Of a stretch of DNA of 64,000 nucleotides, positions 55,499 through 64,000 are shown piece by piece. The notes below the pieces were generated by a model. It ran no database searches and was not told where the DNA came from. It saw only the letters and a program-made list of their open reading frames with translations. The translations under genes and the position numbers were made by a program. Source of the DNA: Streptomyces decoyicus (GTDB lineage: Bacteria > Actinomycetota > Actinomycetes > Streptomycetales > Streptomycetaceae); contig NZ_CP082301.1 of NCBI RefSeq assembly GCF_019880305.1, positions 5,828,001 through 5,892,000 of the forward strand. Direction: 5' to 3'. The stretch's first letter is position 1, and each line of letters begins with the position of its first letter.

Positions 55499-58400
55499 AT
55501 GACGTCCCAGGTGGCGGCCCCGCAGCCCGCCCCGCAGCCGTCCGCCCGGCTCCAGGTGCCCTCCGCACCGGGCCGGGCGCTTCGCATACCGGAAACCACT
55601 GCCGGATTGTCAGACCTCTGTGCGATGCTCACCGACGTGGAGACCAGGTCCGTCAGTCCCGTGTTCGTCGGCCGCGCGGCCGAACTCACCGCGCTGGGGG
55701 ACGCGCTCGCCCGCATCGAGGCGTCCGGCGAGCCCCAGGCCCTGCTGATCGGCGGTGAGGCCGGGGTCGGCAAGACCCGCCTCATCGAGGAGTTCACCGA
55801 GGCCGCCCGCGCCCGGGGCGCGCTCGTCGCGCTCGGCGGCTGCATCGAGATCGGCTCCGAGGGCCTGCCCTTCGCGCCCTTCTCCGCGATCCTGCACACC
55901 CTCAACTGGCATCTGCGCGACGAGCTGGCCGTCGCCGTCGCCGGCCAGGAGGGCGAACTCTCCCGCATCCTGCCCGAATTGGGAGAGGCCCCCGGCGAGG
56001 CGCATGACGAGGAGATCGGCCGCGCCCGCCTCTTCGAGCTGACCGCCCGCCTCCTGGAGCGCCTCGCCGCCCACCGCACCCTCGTCATCGTCGTCGAGGA
56101 CCTCCACTGGGCCGACCGCTCCACCCGCGAGCTGCTCGCCTACCTCCTGAAATCCCTGCACGACGCAGGCGTCCTCCTGGTGGCGACGTACCGCTCGGAC
56201 GACATCCACCGCCGCCACCCCCTGCGCCCCTTCCTCGCCGAGATCGACCGGATGCGCACGGTCCGCCGCGTCGAACTCGCCCGCTTCACCCGCGAGGAGG
56301 TGCGCTCCCAGATCGCCGGGATCAACGGCAGCGATCCCGAAGAGGACACCGTCGACCGGGTCTTCAAGCGCTCCGAGGGCAACGCCTTCTTCGTCGAGGA
56401 ACTGGCCCGCGGCCTCGCCGACGGCGCTCTGCACGGCCTCAGCGACCCGCTGCGCGATCTGCTGCTGGTGCGCGTCGAGGCGCTCCCCGAGGACACCCAG
56501 CGCGTGGTGCGCACGGCCGCCGAGGGCGGCTCCACGGTCGAGCACGAACTCCTCTCCGCCGTCTGCCGGATGCCCGAGGACGACCTCATCGAGGCGCTGC
56601 GGGCCGCCGTCGGCAGCAACACCCTCGTGCCCACCCAGGACGGCACGGGCTACCGCTTCCGGCACGCCCTCGTCCGCGAGGCCGTCGTCGACGACCTGCT
56701 CCCCGGTGAGCGCACCCGCGTCAACCGCCGCTACGCCGAGGCCCTGGAGGCCAACCCCGCACTGGTCCGCGCCGATGTCTGCGCCGCCCGGCTGGCCAGC
56801 TACTGGTACAAGTCCCATGACGCCGCCAAGGCGCTGCCCGCCGTTCTCGCCGCCTCCGTCCAGGCCCGCCGCCGCCATGCCTACGCCGAGCAGCTGCGGC
56901 TGCTGGACCGCGCCCTGGAGCTGTGGGACGACGCGCCGACGGAGGTCCGCCAAGGGGTGCGCCCGGTCGACTACGCCGAGGCGTACCCGGCCTGTGGCTG
57001 CCATGACGGCGACGCCCTGCGCTTCCTCGACCTGCTCGCCGAGATCGCGGTGGCCGCCCGGCTCTCCGGCGACAACGAACGCGCCTTCACGATCGTCAAG
57101 CGCGCCCTGCGCTCGCTGCGCGGCGAGAGCGACCCCCTGCGCACGGCATGGTTCCTGGTGCAGCGCTCCCGGCTCTGCCAGGGCACCGGCCGCGGCAACG
57201 GCTGGGAGGACCTGGGCACCGCACAGGAGCTGATGCGCGGCCTGCCCCCCTCCTCCGTGCACGCGGAGGTGCTGGCCGCCGTCGCCAGCTGGGCGGTGCT
57301 GCACGAGCCGGGACCGGAAACCTTCGCCACGGCCGAACGCGCCGTGGAACTCGCCCGGTTGGTGGGCGACGAGGAGGCCGAGCTCAACTCCCGGCTGACC
57401 CTGGCCTGGCTGCGGGTCGACTCCGGCGAGGTCGACGAGGGCCTCGCCGACTTCCGTACGTGCCTCGACCGCGCCGTCGACCGCGGCTACTTCGCCGTCA
57501 TCGCCCGCGGCCACATCAACCTCCCGTCCACCCTGGAAGGCGTCGGCCGCTCCCGCGAAGCCGTCGAGGTCACCGAGCGGGGCGTCGAACTCACCACCCG
57601 CTACGGCCTCAAGGACAGCACCAGCTGGGTGCTGGGCAACCGCGCCGAATCCCTCCAGTCACTGGGCCGCTGGGAGGAAGCGGGCCGGGCCGTCGCGGAC
57701 GCCCGCCGCCTCGTCCAGAACCCCCGTGCCATCGCGCTGACCGCCAGCCGCCGTGCCGATCTCGCGCTGAACGAGGGAGATTTCGCCGGCGCCGAACGCG
57801 AACTCGCCGTCGCCCAGGAGTACTACGGCACCCACGACCCGCAGCCGCAGAACGCCATCGTCATGGCGCGGCACGCCCTGCGGATCGCCGCCCATCAGGG
57901 CCGCATCCTCGACGCCCGCAGCGTCCTCCAGCAGGCCCTGGACGCCGGCTTCCCGCCCGGCACCCAGCGTTACGCCTGGCCGCTGCTCTGGTCGGCCGCC
58001 ACCGCCGAAGCGGACGCCCGCGGACTGCCGGCCGCCGAGCCGGGCCGGGGCCCGGTCCTCGCCCGCATCCGGGACGCCGCCAAGAAACTTCCCCGGCTCT
58101 GCCCGGTCTGGACGGCCCACGGCCTCGCGGTCGACGCCGAACTCCGCCGTGCCGAGGGCCGCGAGACCCCCGACTCCTGGGCCGGGGTGGTCGCCGCCTT
58201 CGAGCCCCTGGAGCGTCCGCACGAGCTCGCCAGGGCCTGCTACCGCTGGGCCGAATCACTCCTCCACGGCAGCGAACGGGCCACGCTCGGACTGCACGGC
58301 CGCACCCCGCGCGAGACCGCCGTCCTCCTGCTCACCCAGGCACACACCGCCGCCACGGCGATGGGCGCCCGTCCGCTCGCCGATGAACTCGAACTCCTCG

Positions 58401-58723
58401 CCCAGCGCGCCCGCATCCCCCTGCCCGGCCTGATACCTGCCGCCGCGACGGAGGCAGCCGCCGCGGCCGGCCGGGGCGCCGCCGGACAGCCCGCATCCGC
58501 CGGCGCCGAATCCCTCGGCCTGACCCCGCGCGAACGCGATGTACTGCGCCTGGTCGCCGACGGGCGCAGCAACCGCCAGATAGCCGACGCCCTGTTCATC
58601 TCCCCGAAGACCGCCAGCGTCCATGTCTCCAACATCCTCGCCAAGCTGGGCGTCTCCGGGCGCGGCGAGGCGGGCGCCGTGGCGCACCGCCTGCGCCTGT
58701 TCGGCGAGCGGACGCCCGGCTAG
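55499..58723 (+). CDS. LAL-type LuxR-family regulator with N-terminal AAA ATPase
   Basis: 1074 residues from ATG 55499; ATG 55625 is a shorter alternative. FVGRAAELTALGDAL leads to Walker A GGEAGVGKTR (from residue 85) and Walker B VIVVEDLHWADRSTREL. A long helical TPR-like region follows (about 420-980). The C-terminal LuxR helix-turn-helix reads LTPRERDVLRLVADGRSNRQ, then IADALFISPKTASVHVSNIL. Large ATP-binding LuxR proteins act as ATP- and ligand-dependent activators. Targets are unknown. It ends five bases before the convergent DUF6191 gene. Confidence 0.94.
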   Translation: MTSQVAAPQPAPQPSARLQVPSAPGRALRIPETTAGLSDLCAMLTDVETRSVSPVFVGRAAELTALGDALARIEASGEPQALLIGGEAGVGKTRLIEEFTEAARARGALVALGGCIEIGSEGLPFAPFSAILHTLNWHLRDELAVAVAGQEGELSRILPELGEAPGEAHDEEIGRARLFELTARLLERLAAHRTLVIVVEDLHWADRSTRELLAYLLKSLHDAGVLLVATYRSDDIHRRHPLRPFLAEIDRMRTVRRVELARFTREEVRSQIAGINGSDPEEDTVDRVFKRSEGNAFFVEELARGLADGALHGLSDPLRDLLLVRVEALPEDTQRVVRTAAEGGSTVEHELLSAVCRMPEDDLIEALRAAVGSNTLVPTQDGTGYRFRHALVREAVVDDLLPGERTRVNRRYAEALEANPALVRADVCAARLASYWYKSHDAAKALPAVLAASVQARRRHAYAEQLRLLDRALELWDDAPTEVRQGVRPVDYAEAYPACGCHDGDALRFLDLLAEIAVAARLSGDNERAFTIVKRALRSLRGESDPLRTAWFLVQRSRLCQGTGRGNGWEDLGTAQELMRGLPPSSVHAEVLAAVASWAVLHEPGPETFATAERAVELARLVGDEEAELNSRLTLAWLRVDSGEVDEGLADFRTCLDRAVDRGYFAVIARGHINLPSTLEGVGRSREAVEVTERGVELTTRYGLKDSTSWVLGNRAESLQSLGRWEEAGRAVADARRLVQNPRAIALTASRRADLALNEGDFAGAERELAVAQEYYGTHDPQPQNAIVMARHALRIAAHQGRILDARSVLQQALDAGFPPGTQRYAWPLLWSAATAEADARGLPAAEPGRGPVLARIRDAAKKLPRLCPVWTAHGLAVDAELRRAEGRETPDSWAGVVAAFEPLERPHELARACYRWAESLLHGSERATLGLHGRTPRETAVLLLTQAHTAATAMGARPLADELELLAQRARIPLPGLIPAAATEAAAAAGRGAAGQPASAGAESLGLTPRERDVLRLVADGRSNRQIADALFISPKTASVHVSNILAKLGVSGRGEAGAVAHRLRLFGERTPG

Positions 58724-58727
58724 CCGG

Positions 58728-59033
58728 CTAGGGCGTGCCCTCCGGCTCGGGCGGCCCCTGCTCCCGACCCCGGCCCTGCTCCCGACCCCGGTCCTGCTCC
58801 CGACCCCGGTCCTGCTCCCGACCCCGGTCCTGCTCCCGGCCCCGGCCCTGCTCCCGACCCCGGCCCTGCCGCTGCCCGGGTGCCCTGACGACGACGGTCC
58901 CCGAGGAGAGGTCGATCGGGCCCTTCCCGGGGTCGCCGTCACCCACGTCATCGACGACGAGCGACATCTTCTGCCGCTCCTCGTCGGTGTGCTTGCGCCC
59001 CGGCGCGAACAGTTCCTCCGCGATGTTGAACAT
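58728..59033 (-). CDS. DUF6191-type small protein with RGREQ-repeat tail
   Basis: 101 residues from ATG 59033 (GAGGGGGG upstream). The N-terminal half (MFNIAEELFAPGRKHTDEER, then DVGDGDPGKGPIDLSSGTVVV) matches the DUF6191 pattern of F-E-E-x-F-x-P-G-x-x-H-T and GDPxxGPxDLxSG. The C-terminal part is six near-identical hexapeptides (RGREQD/RGREQG) from an 18-bp tandem repeat. Function unknown. It is convergent with the LuxR regulator, with four bases between the two stop codons. Confidence 0.78.
   Translation of the reverse strand: MFNIAEELFAPGRKHTDEERQKMSLVVDDVGDGDPGKGPIDLSSGTVVVRAPGQRQGRGREQGRGREQDRGREQDRGREQDRGREQGRGREQGPPEPEGTP
58758..58865 (-). repeat. Six 18-bp tandem repeats inside the DUF6191 gene
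   Basis: Six contiguous 18-bp units (plus-strand form CTGCTCCCGACCCCGGTC) with only C/T and A/G changes. Being a multiple of three they keep the frame, so copy number can change without breaking the gene. Confidence 0.92.
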
Positions 59034-59119
59034 GGTGCCGTGCCCCCCTCTTCGGTCGAGGCGCACCCGTCCCCTGCCTCCGAGTGTAGGCAGGGCACCC
59101 GAAAAGGGGAGCAGCCGGA

Positions 59120-60295
59120 TCAGCTCACCTGGAGACGGAGAATCCGGTCATCGCCCTTGTGCGGGGTGGCCCGTCCGTCCGTGTCGCTGGTGACCAGCCA
59201 CAACGCACCGTCGTCGGCCGCCACGACCGTCCGCAGCCGTCCGTAGGTGCCCTTCAAAAAGGCCTGCGGAGCGGCTACCGGCTTCGTTCCGTTCAGCGGG
59301 ATCCGCCACAGCCGTTCGCCGCGCAGCGAAGCCATCCAGATCGAGCCCTTGGCGTAGGCGATGCCGCTGGGCGAGGCGTCCGCGGTCTTCCACACCTCGA
59401 CCGGCTCCATGAACCCGGAGCCCGCCGCGCCACCCTTGGCCTTGCCCTCGGCCTTCGGCCAGCCGTAGTTCCTGCCCGGCTCGATGACGTTGAGCTCGTC
59501 CCAGGTGTCCTGCCCGAACTCCGAGGCCCACAGGCGCTTGTCATCGTCCCAGGCCAGCCCCTGCACATTGCGGTGGCCGTAGTCGTACACCACCGAATCC
59601 GCCTCGGGGTTGCCGTGCGCCGGTTCGCCGTCCGGCGTCATCCGGAGGATCTTGCCGCCCAGGGACTGCTTGTCCTGGGCCAGCCCGGTGTCTCCGGTCT
59701 CCCCCGTGCCGGCGTAGAGCATCTTGTCCGGGCCGAAGGCGATCCGCCCGCCGTTGTGGATCTGGCCCTTGGGGATGCCCTTGAAGACCGTGTCGGGCGC
59801 GCCCAGCTGATTGCCCGGCGGACGCTTCTCGTCGTAGTTCATGCGGGCGATGCGGTTGTCGGACGCGGTGGTGAAGTACGCATAGACCTGGTGGTCCGCA
59901 CCGAACGTCGAGGACACCGCGATCCCCAGCAGCCCGCCCTCGCCCCCCGGGTCCACGCCCGGCACCGACCCCAGCTCGGTGATCTTCCCGCCGTGTGCCG
60001 CGACCCGGACGATCTTCCCGGTGTCCCGGGAGGCGACCAGCAGGTCCCCGCCCGGCAGCACCGCCACGCCCCAGGGCGACTTCAGGCCGGTGGCCAGGGT
60101 GCCGGTCACCTTCACCGAGCCCTTGGCGGGCGGCGCGGTGGACGACGGCGTGGCGCTCGGCGAGGCACCGGCGCCGGGGCTCTTCGCCGGTGCGGAACTC
60201 GCCCCGCCCTGGGGCTGCGCGCCGCCGGACGAACAGCCCGCTGCCAGGAGCAGCGAAGCGGCGGCCAACACGGCGGTCTGGGAACGGCGTTGCAC
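59120..60295 (-). CDS. Secreted lipoprotein PQQ-type glucose/sorbosone dehydrogenase (GSDH family)
   Basis: 391 residues from GTG 60295 (GAGAGGA upstream). A lipobox (LLLAAGCSSGG) anchors it outside the membrane, then a Pro/Ala/Ser-rich linker (residues about 25-60). The beta-propeller shows LATGLKSPWGVAVLPGGDLL, GGEGGLLGIAVSSTFG, HNGGRIAFGPDKMLYAGTGE and YDYGHRNVQGLAWDDDKRLW. This is the soluble GDH-like family that uses PQQ. PQQ synthesis genes are not in the window, so activity depends on supply. The sugar substrate is unknown. Confidence 0.88.
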   Translation of the reverse strand: MQRRSQTAVLAAASLLLAAGCSSGGAQPQGGASSAPAKSPGAGASPSATPSSTAPPAKGSVKVTGTLATGLKSPWGVAVLPGGDLLVASRDTGKIVRVAAHGGKITELGSVPGVDPGGEGGLLGIAVSSTFGADHQVYAYFTTASDNRIARMNYDEKRPPGNQLGAPDTVFKGIPKGQIHNGGRIAFGPDKMLYAGTGETGDTGLAQDKQSLGGKILRMTPDGEPAHGNPEADSVVYDYGHRNVQGLAWDDDKRLWASEFGQDTWDELNVIEPGRNYGWPKAEGKAKGGAAGSGFMEPVEVWKTADASPSGIAYAKGSIWMASLRGERLWRIPLNGTKPVAAPQAFLKGTYGRLRTVVAADDGALWLVTSDTDGRATPHKGDDRILRLQVS

Positions 60296-60615
60296 GGCAG
60301 GGGTCCTCTCGTCGGCAGGGCGTGGACAAGAACACCACATCGCGGCCCCGCCGCGCCGCGCCTTATCGGTTCCGGAACCACTCCCACCTGCCATGATCCG
60401 GCCGGTGCAGCCGTGTCGCGAGCGGGACCACGGGCTGCCGGCCCGCCGCCGCGACGCCACGGGAATCCGCCGGGCGTCCGTGGCGCGCCGGCTATCCCGG
60501 TACGCCCGGACCCACGGTGTGCTGCCCCGCCCCGGGACTCCGCCGGGCCGGCCGCAGTACGTCGACGTCGGCCTCGGTGCGTCCACCTCAGCAGGCCGGT
60601 CTCAGCAGGCCGGCC
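60296..60615. other. Intergenic region between two minus-strand genes
   Basis: 320 bp with no supportable gene. Two copies of CTCAGCAGGCCGG lie near 60592-60617 at the end of the aldo/keto reductase. The sugar-dehydrogenase promoter should lie in 60300-60400, but no clear boxes are visible. Confidence 0.4.
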
Positions 60616-61656
60616 TCAGTACCAGGACCCGCGCGCCGGCGGCAGCGCGGCGATCTCGGCCAGGTCCTCGCGGGTGAGCGTCAGCTCAGCGGCCTTGGCG
60701 TTCTGTGCGGCCCAGCGTTCCTTCTTCGTGCCCGGCACCGGCACCACATGCCGGCCCTGCGCGAGCGCCCACGCCAGCGCCACCTGCCCCGGCGTCGCAC
60801 CGTACCGGGCGCCGACCCGCCGCAGCCCGGCCACCACCGGCTGGTTCGCCGCCATCATCTCGGCGGTGAAGCGGGGATGGCGGGCCCGTGTGTCCTCCGG
60901 TTCGAAGCCCTGCCCCGGAGTGAGGGTGCCGGTCAGATAGCCGTTTCCCAGCGGCATCGCCGCCAGGAAGCCGACGCCCCGCGCCTCGCACCACGGCAGC
61001 AGCGCCTCCAGCGCCTCCGGCGACCACACCGACAGCTCCGCCTGCACGCTGCTGACCGGGAACACCTGCTGGATGCGCTCCAGTTGGGCCAGTGTGCCGT
61101 CGTGCATCCGGGAGCGGGGGCGCCCCCTGCCGCCTGCCGGCCGCCGCTCCGCACGGGCCGCGCGGGCCGGCCGCACCGCCCGCGCACCCACCGCACACAG
61201 CCCCAGCGACCGCACCTTTCCCGCCGCCACCAGCTCCGCCATGGCCCCCCAGGTCTCCTCGACGGGCACCTCGGGATCGGCCCGGTGCAGCTGGTAGAGA
61301 TCGATACGGTCGGTCTGCAGCCGGCGCAGCGAGGCGTCGCAGGCGCGCTTGACGTAGCCGGGCCGCCCGTTGGCGACGATGTGCTGCTCACCCACCAGCA
61401 GCCCGCACTTGGTCGACACGAACGCGTCCGCCCGCCGCTCCTTGAGCACCCGGCCCACCAGCAGCTCGTTGGTGAAAGGGCCGTACATATCGGCGGTGTC
61501 CAGCAGGCTGCACCCCCGGTCCAGTGCGGTGTGCGCGGCCCGCAGCGAGCTGTCCAAGCTGCGCTGCGACTCGGTGTACCCCCAGCTCATCGGCATACAG
61601 CCGAGCCCTATGGCGCCCACTTCGAGAGCCGCCGCACCGATTGTCCTGCGCTCCAC
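60616..61656 (-). CDS. Aldo/keto reductase with Arg-rich insertion
   Basis: 346 residues. AKR barrel with Asp and Tyr in SLLDTADMYGPFTNELLVGR, Lys in FVSTKCGLLVG and His in DLYQLHRADPEVPVEE. The NADP-binding end is GRHVVPVPGTKKERWAAQNA. Between strands, at about residues 160-185, lies a run rich in Arg, Ala and Gly (VRPARAARAERRPAGGRGRP). It is in frame on both sides and absent from the other AKR in this window (48406-49410). It is divergent from the hydroxyacid dehydrogenase gene with 88 bp between starts. Confidence 0.9.
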   Translation of the reverse strand: MERRTIGAAALEVGAIGLGCMPMSWGYTESQRSLDSSLRAAHTALDRGCSLLDTADMYGPFTNELLVGRVLKERRADAFVSTKCGLLVGEQHIVANGRPGYVKRACDASLRRLQTDRIDLYQLHRADPEVPVEETWGAMAELVAAGKVRSLGLCAVGARAVRPARAARAERRPAGGRGRPRSRMHDGTLAQLERIQQVFPVSSVQAELSVWSPEALEALLPWCEARGVGFLAAMPLGNGYLTGTLTPGQGFEPEDTRARHPRFTAEMMAANQPVVAGLRRVGARYGATPGQVALAWALAQGRHVVPVPGTKKERWAAQNAKAAELTLTREDLAEIAALPPARGSWY

Positions 61657-61744
61657 CTGGTTGTGCCTCCGTCCCCTCGCCCCCGGTCAAGGGCCTGACC
61701 AAACTAACGTCTGAGCGGAACGTCTTTTCGCATAGCCTGCGGCC

Positions 61745-62707
61745 ATGGCAACCGCAGACCAGCGCACCAAAGCGAACGGCGTATGGCTCCCGATCCCGCC
61801 CGACGAGATCGACGGCCTGCCCGACGGCCTCCGGTACGTCCACTGGGACGCCGGCCCCGACTACCCGGCCGACCCCGCCCGGTGCGCCTTCTACGCCGTC
61901 CCCTACATGAAGGGCGCGGAGGTCAGCCTGCGCCCGCTGTCCCTGATGAGCCGGGTACGGGTGGTGCAGACCCTCACGGCCGGTGTCGAGCACATGCTCC
62001 CCGGACTGAAGCGGATGCCGGCCGGTGCCCAACTGTGCAACGCCCGTGGGCTGCACGACGCCAGCACCGCCGAGCTGGCGCTCACTCTGATCCTGGCGGC
62101 GCTGCGCGATATCCCCGGATTTGTACGGGGCCAGGACGCGGGGGAGTGGCGGCAGGGCTTCCAGCCTGCGCTGGCCGACAAGTCGGTCCTCATTGTGGGC
62201 TATGGTTCGATCGGCAGTGCCATCGAGGACCGGCTCACACCTTTTGAATGTGCGCGGGTGGCGCGCGTCGCGCGCACCGCGCGTGACACTGTGCGCGGTC
62301 CTGTGCATCCACTCTCCGACCTGTCCGCCCTCCTGCCCGGCGCGGACGTGGTCGTGTTGGCAACTCCGCTCACCGACACGACGCGTGGCCTGGTCGGACC
62401 CGATTTCCTGGCGCGGATGAAGGCCGGCGCACTGCTCGTGAACATCGCGCGCGGCGCGATCGTCGACACCAAGGCGCTGCTTGCCGAACTGGAATCCGGG
62501 CGGCTGCGCGCCGCACTCGATGTCACCGATCCGGAACCCCTGCCCCCCGGGCATCCGCTGTGGCACGCTCCCGGCGTACTCATCACTCCACACGTCGGTG
62601 GCCCCAGCTCTGCCTTCCTGCCCCGTGCGAAGCGGCTGCTGCGCGACCAGTTGACGCTTTTCGCGGCCGGCGAGCCCATGCGGAACGTGGTTGCCACCGC
62701 CGGCTGA
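61745..62707 (+). CDS. D-isomer-specific 2-hydroxyacid dehydrogenase
   Basis: 320 residues. The NAD-binding domain has KSVLIVGYGSIGSAIEDRL, and the catalytic Arg, Glu and His are in VNIARGAIVDTKALL, DVTDPEPLPPGHPLW and ITPHVGGPSSAF. NARGLHDASTAELALTLILA is the family hinge. Dinucleotide-binding GxGxxG is intact. Substrate is uncertain (phosphoglycerate, glyoxylate or another 2-oxo acid). Residues 173-195 are rich in Arg-Val-Ala (ARVARVARTARD). It stands alone 89 bp from the AKR. Confidence 0.92.
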   Translation: MATADQRTKANGVWLPIPPDEIDGLPDGLRYVHWDAGPDYPADPARCAFYAVPYMKGAEVSLRPLSLMSRVRVVQTLTAGVEHMLPGLKRMPAGAQLCNARGLHDASTAELALTLILAALRDIPGFVRGQDAGEWRQGFQPALADKSVLIVGYGSIGSAIEDRLTPFECARVARVARTARDTVRGPVHPLSDLSALLPGADVVVLATPLTDTTRGLVGPDFLARMKAGALLVNIARGAIVDTKALLAELESGRLRAALDVTDPEPLPPGHPLWHAPGVLITPHVGGPSSAFLPRAKRLLRDQLTLFAAGEPMRNVVATAG

Positions 62708-63012
62708 CCGCTTGCGTGTAGCACTACGAGGCCGTACGACTGCAAAGAGTGCACACAACGCGCTGCCAGTCACGCTCCGTAGAGACACTATGTCCCTGAG
62801 TGACGGAACTGGTGTATCGTCCCGAGCGGGGACGGCGCCGGGAAGGACGCGGCGCGATGCGAACGATCCGGAACTCGAGGGGGGCGACGGGCGATGTACA
62901 GCCGATGGATGATTCGCGAGAAGCGCGATCCACGAGCGCCCACGGGAATACTGCGAGGCCCCCAGGCGCACCGCTCCCGACGACGCCCGGTACAGGTGAG
63001 GGGAAGAGTCCG

Positions 63013-64000
63013 GTGAGCGCCCCCGGGGCGATGCTCTCCCGGCCGCCGGCGCCGGCCGGCAATCCGCCGGGCGCGGTACCGCAGATCGTCCTCGCCGTGG
63101 TCTGCGGCGGCTATGCCGTCGGTGCCGCCTTCGGCTGGGGGTCGCCCGAAGTCGCAGCGTTCATGGGGGACTTCGGTCTCAGCTTCGCGGCGTTCCTGGC
63201 GGCCTTCTCCTGCGGCCTGTACGCCCGCAAGCGCCGCAGCCGGTTCCGCCCGGCATGGATGCTGTTCGCCGCCTCGTCCGGGATGGCCGGGCTCGGCAAC
63301 GCCGTATGGGGCTGGTACGAGGTCATCCAGGGGACCACGGTGCCCAGCCCGTGCCTGGCCGACTTCTGCTTCCTGCTGTTCGCGCCGCCGGCCATCGTCG
63401 GTCTGCTGGTCCTCGCCAAGAGGCCGGTGACCAGGGCCGGTTGGGTCTGCCTCGGCCTCGACTCCTGGCTCATCGCGGGGTCGCTGGTCACCCTGTCATG
63501 GAGCCTCGCGCTCGCCCACACCGCCCACTTCCAGGGCCGCAGCGTGGCCCAGAGCGCGCTGTCACTGGCCTACCCCCTGCTCGACATCGTGCTGGTGAGC
63601 ATGGTGCTCGCGCTGCACTTCCGGCGCTCCTCGGTGCACCGCTCGGCCATCAACACCGCCGTCGCCGCACTGGCGCTGACCGTCCTGTGCGACGCCCTGT
63701 TCAGCTCGCCACTGCTGCGCGAGCACTACCGCTCCGGGCAGATCCTGGACGCCGGATGGTTCGCCGGCTCGATGCTGCTCGCGTACGCGCCCTGGGTCGC
63801 CCGCCGTGGGGGTGACGAGGCCCCCGAGGAGGAGGCCAAGCCCGCCGCCCGCCGGGTCCAGCCGCACGGCAGCCGCCCCATCGCGGGCTCGCTCGCCGCA
63901 CTGACCCCGTACCTCGCCGCCGCCGTCTGCACCCTGGGCATCCTCACCAACGTCCTGGACGGACGGCGCATCGACCGCGTGGTGCTCTTCACCGGCTGCA
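63013..64000 (+). CDS. Multi-spanning membrane protein, N-terminal part (cut by window end)
   Basis: At least 329 residues from GTG 63013, chosen for GGGGAAGAG just upstream; ATG 62905 is in frame and would add 36 residues. At least nine hydrophobic helices are visible (IVLAVVCGGYAVGAAFGWG, FAAFLAAFSCGLYA, up to LAAAVCTLGILT). Between the first two lies a charged RKRRSRF loop. By memory of Streptomyces order and topology it may be the sensor half of a second GGDEF-EAL protein, but no catalytic domain is in the window, so this is tentative. Confidence 0.72.
   Translation, partial: MSAPGAMLSRPPAPAGNPPGAVPQIVLAVVCGGYAVGAAFGWGSPEVAAFMGDFGLSFAAFLAAFSCGLYARKRRSRFRPAWMLFAASSGMAGLGNAVWGWYEVIQGTTVPSPCLADFCFLLFAPPAIVGLLVLAKRPVTRAGWVCLGLDSWLIAGSLVTLSWSLALAHTAHFQGRSVAQSALSLAYPLLDIVLVSMVLALHFRRSSVHRSAINTAVAALALTVLCDALFSSPLLREHYRSGQILDAGWFAGSMLLAYAPWVARRGGDEAPEEEAKPAARRVQPHGSRPIAGSLAALTPYLAAAVCTLGILTNVLDGRRIDRVVLFTGC

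Noticed and set aside
58758..58865. CRISPR-like 18-bp repeats
   Set aside because: No spacers; the repeats lie inside a coding frame as hexapeptides.
1..64000. Biosynthetic gene cluster, prophage, insertion sequence, tRNA or rRNA
   Set aside because: No PKS/NRPS, integrase or transposase motifs, terminal repeats or tRNA T-loop patterns could be seen on either strand by eye; a tRNAscan or IS search would be decisive.

Overview
The window is a piece of a high-GC actinobacterial chromosome, almost certainly Streptomyces. Codon third positions are nearly all G or C, GTG starts and GTGA start/stop overlaps are frequent, and gene content and order (gcvT-gcvH-glyA-sdaA, SseB pair, Opp operon, mnmA, ligA, GGDEF-EAL protein, gatCAB) match a core Streptomyces region. 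I saw no tRNA, rRNA, insertion sequence, prophage or CRISPR array, and no biosynthetic gene cluster. Product names rest on motifs and family knowledge recalled without database searches.

Layout. 0-5.2 kb: the end of a two-component system, then a BlaI-type repressor divergent from a DedA protein and two overlapping PAP2 phosphatases. Tandem BlaI-like operators lie between them, suggesting envelope-stress control of undecaprenyl-lipid recycling. 5.2-10.4 kb (minus strand): glycine/serine metabolism (gcvT, gcvH, glyA, sdaA) behind a tandem glycine riboswitch. 10.6-13.1 kb: a P-loop kinase-like protein and two SseB-family proteins. 13.5-19.6 kb: a five-gene oligopeptide ABC importer, followed by an M1 aminopeptidase. 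21-27 kb: TRIC-type channel, thioesterase, alpha/beta hydrolase, cysteine desulfurase, Tat-exported amidase and the tRNA thiouridylase mnmA; the desulfurase probably supplies sulfur to MnmA.

26.9-30.8 kb is an accessory stretch of exported or membrane proteins (DUF3515-like, TlpA-like, an unrecognised secreted protein, an I36-like Cys protein, a VC0807-type membrane protein). It carries a 29-bp dyad placed identically upstream of two of its genes. 31.4-36.8 kb: gdhA, an unusual repeat- and G-tract-rich intergenic region, a LOG-family protein, an SDR, and a MarR/MFS efflux pair with paired operator-like sites.

37-46.8 kb: a MetE-like methionine synthase with a one-base frameshift that places it in frame with ligA; ligA; a GGDEF-EAL c-di-GMP enzyme followed by an acidic repeat reading frame; and gatC-gatA-small protein-gatB. 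47-64 kb: oxidoreductases, a Tat-exported phospholipase C, an MMPL transporter, a large LuxR-type ATPase regulator, a DUF6191 protein with a hexapeptide repeat tail, a secreted sugar dehydrogenase, a 2-hydroxyacid dehydrogenase, and the start of a multi-spanning membrane protein cut by the window end.

The most interesting signals are the BlaI/lipid-carrier module, the duplicated 29-bp dyad, the metE-like frameshift, the repeat/G-quadruplex region after gdhA, and the acidic repeat frame after the c-di-GMP gene.
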